Source: Symsagittifera roscoffensis
Lineage: Eukaryota; Xenacoelomorpha; Acoela; Convolutidae
Assembly (NCBI RefSeq): GCF_963678635.1
Contig: NC_087068.1
Location: 50,671,724 to 50,735,723 of the forward strand
Direction: 5' to 3'
Length of the DNA stretch: 64,000 nucleotides
Positions 59,175 through 64,000 of this stretch are shown piece by piece (the first letter of the stretch is position 1; the number at the start of each line of letters is the position of its first letter). The translations under genes were made by a program, and so were the position numbers. Under the pieces are notes generated by a model. It had not been told where the DNA came from, made no database searches, and saw only the letters and a program-made list of their open reading frames with translations.

Positions 59175-62100
59175 AGTATGTAACAGTCGCCTGCTTTTGT
59201 CAGAAAAGAGCTTGAGAGAAAAAAAGCCCTAGTACCATTGGCTCAGGAGTCAGAGAAACTACCTCTTGTGTTTTTGCACCTTATTCTCTCGTAGTCAATT
59301 CTGTTCGCTTAAGACATGGGACTTCGAGGTTGCGTTACAACTTAAAGGCTACTACCAAAAAACCCCTCCCCCACTCGAGAAGTAAGCTTGTTCCCATGGC
59401 TCGGTCTCTGATTACGTAAAACAGGCAAACACCGTTAAAAACAGGGTTGGGTACTCAAGTAACTACTATTTTTTTTTATCAGTAGACCTTTGATCCATTT
59501 TAGATAGATCAGACTAAAAGAAAAAAACTCAGGAAAAAAACTGTAGCAAAGGAATTGAACACTCACGTTTTGACTACAACTCTGGAATCAGTAAAGTAAT
59601 ATAACTACGGTAACTCTAGAAGTTTACGGAATTAATTAGTTGTATTTAACTCAAGTAGTTTTATCAAATTGGACCATTAGGTTGCTTGATTGGTCGACCT
59701 TCCCAGTCAAGTTGCTATTTGATCCAATAGTAAAAATCACGTATCCACTCTCGATGTTCAATATCGAGAACAATACAGCGCTACTCGATTTTTTGTTGAA
59801 TGTTCAAATTGCGGACAATAATTTGTCTCTAGACTGAATTTCTTGTCCATTTTTCCAAAATTAAGAACTCGTTTTTTTCTGATTTTTTGACTTTTCATTT
59901 CAGTTTTCGCAATAAACTTGAGCATGACATAGTCAATTAGAGTTTTTCGCAATTACCATTTCACCCAAAAATTAAGATAAAACTTCAGGGTATGACCAAC
60001 TGGCACAGTGGTATTGCAAGTGATATGCGGAGATTCGCTTCGCCTCTGTGTGCAAAACTTGCGACGGCACACGAAGATGCTAAAACGTTTTGAACTCTCT
60101 ATCAAAAATTGCTCCGAGAAGACCAAAATTGATGAGAGCAAAAGAACCAAAAAGTTATATTTTCTAGAAAAATTCAACAGTTCTTTTTTAATTAAAATTT
60201 TTTTTCAGAAAACCAGTTGTACTTTGGAACAGATCTGAAAACGCAAATGGAAAAATCAACTGCAATCTTCTTTATGAAACAATGAAAATTTAATTTAAGA
60301 ATGACCTATTTATCGATTTTTATGGAAACTCTGTCTTTGTCAACCTGTAACAGTTGTCTACTTTTACAACAGACAGTTTTTCCATAAAACAGACAGATTT
60401 TCCATAAAAAGAAGAATGTCTTCGGCGAACCGAATTGTAGTCTCATGTCTTCCGCGAACCGAATTGGCCCCGCCTGAATGAGGTTAAAAAAACATAAGAG
60501 ATAGTGTCTCTGACCCTCAAGCCAATTGTTCTAGGACTTGTTTTTCTTAGTATCATATGTGACTTTGATGCTAAGAAAATGTGACTTTGATACTAAGATG
60601 CTGTGACTTTGATGCTAAGTCACATATGATGCTAAGAAAAACAAGTCCTAGAACAATTGGCTCGAGGGTCAGAGACACTATCTCTTATGTTTTTTAACCT
60701 CATTCAGGCGGGGCCAATTCGGTTCGCGGAAGACATGAGACTACAATTCGGTTCGCCGAAGACATTCTTCTTTTTATGGAAAATCTGTCTTTGTCAACCT
60801 GTAACAGTTGTCTACTTAAGTCACATATGATGCTAAGAAAAACAAGCCCCAAGACAATTGGCTCAAGGGTCAGAGACACTATCTCTTGTGGTTTTTTAAC
60901 CTCATTCAGGCGGAGCCAATTCGGTTCGCGGAAGACATGAGACTACATGAAGACTACATCGAGGCCACTATCAAAGTTCCCCCGCACTCTAGAAATAAGA
61001 ACGCCCGCATGGCTAGGTCTCTAATGCCCCCCATGGCTAGGTCCCTAGAACATTTGGCTCAAGGGTCAGGGATACTATCTCTTGTGTTTTTTAAGCTCAT
61101 TCAGGCGGAGACAATTCGGTCGCGGAAGACATGAAACTACATGAAAACTACATGATGGCCACTACCAAAATACCTCCCCCCACTCTAGAAATAAAAACGC
61201 CCCCATGGCTAGGTCTCTAAATACCTAAAACACGCGGACGCCACTAAAAACCAGTTCGAAAGCTTTAGTATATCATTAGTTTTTATTAGACAGTGGACTT
61301 TTGATCCATCCCAGATGGATCAACCTATAATTCGCCTTATCTCAACATAATGATATAATATGTACTCGAGAAAGTAAATTAAGTACTCACATAGTGACGC
61401 GACTCTTGAATTAGATAAATAATATAAGTAAAGCAAGTCTAGGAGTTTTTGTAATAAGTTGTTCTAAATCAATAAGTTTAGTTTTCTGAACCATTGGGCA
61501 GCTTCACTTGTGTGCCTGCCCAATCAAGAAATTCTCTCGCTTAACGATGATACTCTCGTAAGACTTCGCGCTGCTCTAATTCAGGAACAAGACAGCTCTA
61601 CTCGAGTTGTTGATTGCAGTGAAATTGCGAACAGCTTTTTTTTTACTGTAGGCTGATTTTCATCAATTTTCCCGCACTTCTGATTTTTCTCTTCTGATCT
61701 AAATAACTTCTGGTTTTCAATTGTTGCGAAAAATTGTTGCGCCTACTTAAGTCACATATAAGGTTGAAGAAAAATAGGCCCTATAACCATTGGCTTAAGA
61801 GTCAGGGACACTATCTCTTGTGTTTTTCTACCTCGAACGGTCGGAGCCAATTCGGTTCACTTGCGACATGAGACTAAAACCCTCGTTACGGCATAAAGCC
61901 CATTACAAAAATACCCCCCCCCCCCGCCCTTTCTAGAAAATAAGAACGTCCCCATACTTAGGTCTCAAAATACCCAAAATACGCGAACGCCGTTAAAAAC
62001 AGGGTCGGAACAGTCCGTACAGTTACTTTTTATTAGAGAGTGGAACTTTGATCCATTTCAGATGGATCAACCTAAAACTCTCCTCACCTCAAAGTAACAA

Positions 62101-62885
62101 TAATAAAAAACACTCAAGAAAACTAAATTGGGTACTCACATACCAGCACACTCGAGAATTGAGTAACTAAGCTATAAAGCAACTCTAGAATTGATGGGTA
62201 ATTAAGTTTAATTCAAGAAATTTGTAACGAATCAGTTTTTTTTAGCTCAAGAATTAAATTTTTGGTTTGAACCATTGGGAGACTTCAGTTGTCCATCTTT
62301 CCACCGAAGGTTAACTCTGGCCAATCGAATTTCGTTCTCCTTTCACTCGCCATTACTTTCTGTCTCCTGCCAGGACTAAGACAGCTCTACTCTCGTTCCA
62401 ATTAAGTATTGGAAATTGCGAATAGCAATTTCCCGCTGCCTTTTCAGCTACTTTTTCGCGATTGTAGTTCGGTCGTTCTGATCCTATACTTCTGACATTT
62501 TCAGTTATCGCGAGATAGTTGAGCAAGACATGTTCAATTCGAATTTTTGAAAAATTCAATTTGTCCCCAAAATCACGTTCGCATTACTCAAGGTCAAACC
62601 TCCAAACATGACCGACTGGCACACGCGTTGCTCTCTATCAGGAACAATACAGCTCTACTCGAGTTGTTGATTGCAGTGAAATTGCGAACAGCAATTTTAC
62701 TCTAGACTGATTTTTATCGATTTTCCCGCACTTCTGATTTTTCTCTTCTGATCTAATTCACTTCTGGTTTTCAGTTGTTGCGAAAAATTTGAGCATGAAG
62801 TGGTCAATTCGAATTTTTCAAAATTTACTTTTCCCAAAATCAAGGTCAAACTTCCAAATATGACCGACTGGCACAAGCTATGGAA
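59175..62885. repeat. Local array of a 0.7-0.9-kb repeat family
   Basis: The start block TTGGCTCAAGGGTCAGAGACACTATCTCTTGTG (here split: TTGGCTCAAGGG, CACTATCTCTTGTG) occurs at about 59238, 60647, 60858, 61056 and 61788, and inverted at about 60531. A small palindrome GATCCATTTCAGATGGATC follows at about 59492, 61298 and 62050. The tail ATGACCGACTGGCAC stands at about 59994, 62605 and 62862. TGGCTCAAGGG resembles a pol III A box and CGGTTCGCGG a weak B box, so a tRNA-derived head is possible. Copies are partly truncated or nested, and the unit ends are uncertain. No protein is encoded. Confidence 0.75.
60391..60790. repeat. Near-perfect hairpin, 173-bp arms
   Basis: Arm 60391-60563 is the reverse complement of 60619-60790 with only two substitutions and a one-base indel seen. 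The 55-bp loop, together with its edges, holds three copies of TGTGACTTTGATRCTAAG. The arms are the start block of the local repeat family, one copy having been inverted next to another. Confidence 0.9.
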
Positions 62886-62973
62886 AAACATCATCGAAAC
62901 AATAAAATGTCTTTTGAATTGCGAGTAATTATTGTTATCATATGATTATATACTATACTGTAAATGAAAGTTA

Positions 62974-63515
62974 TAGAGAGTTGCAAAAAGTTCGGACAGA
63001 CAGAATTAATTAAAAAGAGCAACTGCCTAGACATCAGCGGAAATAAAAACTGAAATAAACATAACGTCGAAAGTTTTTAAAGCCGAGTATCGCTCAAAAC
63101 TTATAACCACGGCGGGCAACTGCATCAGAAGCGGCGAATAGTAAACCTTATAATAGGAAAATTTTTGCAAAAGTGGCAAAAAAAATTTTCTGAATTTTGA
63201 ATGATTTGACGATTTTCTTATTTCCGTTTTTTTTTTGGAACGGCCTAATCAGTTTTTTTTTGTTCAAAATAACTCCAGATTTCGATTCTTAAACTAAATT
63301 TGCCAACTATTTTATAGCAAATCTGGATGTTGATCGCAGTTTTTAAAAATTAGGCTAGGATAATCATCGGATAATCGACAACCTTGCTTTTCGAATTTGT
63401 CTTACAAAAAGTTCAAGGTTGTCCGGCTTCAAATTTTGCATGCAAAAAAGCGTCGAAAAGCACTGATTGCTCATTTTAATTAATTCTGTCTGTCCGAACT
63501 TTTTGCTACTAATTA
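62974..63515. mobile_element. Tc1/mariner-like MITE, about 540 bp
   Basis: The inner termini share GCAAAAAGTTCGGACAGACAG followed by AATTAATTAAAA, identical in inverted orientation at 62983-63015 and 63474-63506, with GAGCAA conserved just inside. Ends are flanked by TATA on both sides, compatible with a TA duplication. The terminal GTTGCAAAAAG resembles Tc1-family ends. No transposase is present. It sits about 130 bp upstream of the makorin start codon. Confidence 0.75.
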
Positions 63516-63643
63516 TATACTGATTTTGCATGACATACTTGTATCTTGTTATTAGCTATCGTTTTGCATCTTTTTGTTTAATTTTATTGAAATGGGAGTT
63601 AAAAAGTTTATTTGGCTCGAATATGGTAGTCTTTTCAGAAATA

Positions 63644-63888
63644 ATGAGTGGAGATGCTATTCCACCATCTGTCGCTAAGATGGTTTTGTGCAGGTATATG
63701 TTTTAACATGTAGAAATTCTAACTCATGAACATCATTTAAACCAGACTTTTTTTAATAGGTACAATGCCGATGGTGTATGCATGTACGGAGAAGCCTGTT
63801 TTTTCTCTCATGATCGAGCCACTTCAAAGTTCCACAATGTATGCAACTATTTTTTCCGGGGCTTCTGCAGATATGGCGAAAAATGCAG
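63644..63888 (+). CDS. Makorin-type CCCH zinc-finger / RING E3 ligase, first two coding exons (partial)
   Basis: Exon 1 (63644-63693) reads MSGDAIPPSVAKMVLC, then a 66-nt GT-AG intron (63694-63759), and exon 2 (63760-63888) ends at a GTAAAT donor, phase 2. Joined, they give two CCCH fingers of spacing C-x7-C-x5-C-x3-H: the first is complete (CRYNADGVC...CFFSH), the second (CNYFFRGFC...C) runs into the next exon, where its His must lie. This paired finger at the very N-terminus with the linker VCNYFFRG is typical of makorins, RNA-binding RING ubiquitin ligases; the RING and Cys-His region are outside the window. The 5' flank has an in-frame-unlinked ATG at 63592, so 63644 is chosen because it gives the family-like N-terminus. 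Bases after 63888 look like intron. Assignment to a particular makorin paralogue is not possible. Confidence 0.8.
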
Positions 63889-64000
63889 GTAAATTTTTAA
63901 CGACCCTGTTTTCTTTGCTTAAAGAGTACTCATTATGAAACTAATAAGATGCCAAGTGATAAGGAGAAAAGAAATTCTTAATGCTAGACGTCGTATAGAA

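Noticed and set aside
63889-64000. Third makorin exon starting after TTAAAG near 63924
   Set aside because: Either reading after this AG fails to supply the C-x3-H histidine of the second finger, and the resulting intron would be only about 36 nt, so the true exon 3 is probably beyond the window.
1-64000. CRISPR arrays, bacterial operons or phage genes
   Set aside because: No regularly spaced repeats with unique spacers and no prokaryotic gene structure; the window is eukaryotic.

Overview
The window is eukaryotic and almost certainly from an invertebrate animal. It is AT-rich, has GT-AG introns (66 and 266 nt), and carries three host protein-coding loci: the acidic C-terminal exon of an unidentified protein at the left edge (1-918), a complete two-exon tetraspanin on the minus strand (30779-31770), and the first two coding exons of a makorin-type CCCH zinc-finger gene at the right edge (63644-63888 onward). 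I cannot name the phylum. No rRNA, intact tRNA or CRISPR was seen. The remaining sequence is repeats, mobile elements at different stages of decay, and segmental duplications.

Region by region: 919-6700 is T-rich sequence with several tRNA-like heads and a recurring 38-nt tail motif, which I read as old tRNA-derived SINE-like elements. At 7.2-8.4 kb there is an element-like block whose relative lies inverted at 30.06-30.62 kb. At 10079-24119 there is a 14,041-bp foldback element: two inverted arms fill nearly the whole element, the ends are AGTAGTGTAATA in inverted orientation, and it is flanked on both sides by the 6-bp direct repeat AACCCA. At 24.34-29.99 kb six tandem units of about 0.95 kb form a satellite. 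At 30.7-40.4 kb lie the tetraspanin gene, a degraded second copy of it (35.53-35.94 kb) within a larger duplicated block, a hAT-like MITE present in only one of the two copies, and further old duplications.

From 43.5 kb on, recognisable mobile elements dominate: a 1,386-bp MULE with 9-bp target duplications and a FLYWCH zinc-finger reading frame (43505-44890); an unclassified, more GC-rich relic with two hairpins (45.0-48.9 kb); a 948-bp MITE with TA flanks and TTATAATCGATTATAAT-type subterminal repeats (49955-50902); fragments of non-LTR reverse transcriptase (52.2-52.9 and 53.86-55.03 kb); a decayed Penelope-like element with RT motifs, a PHD-finger remnant lying between RT motifs B and C, and a GIY-YIG remnant (56.66-58.74 kb); a local repeat family with a nearly perfect 173-bp-arm hairpin (59.2-62.9 kb); and a Tc1/mariner-like MITE just upstream of the makorin gene (62974-63515).

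The host genes do not form a functional unit. The observation most deserving of follow-up is the 14-kb foldback element, because a defined target-site duplication shows that the palindrome as a whole moved, or was made, as a unit.
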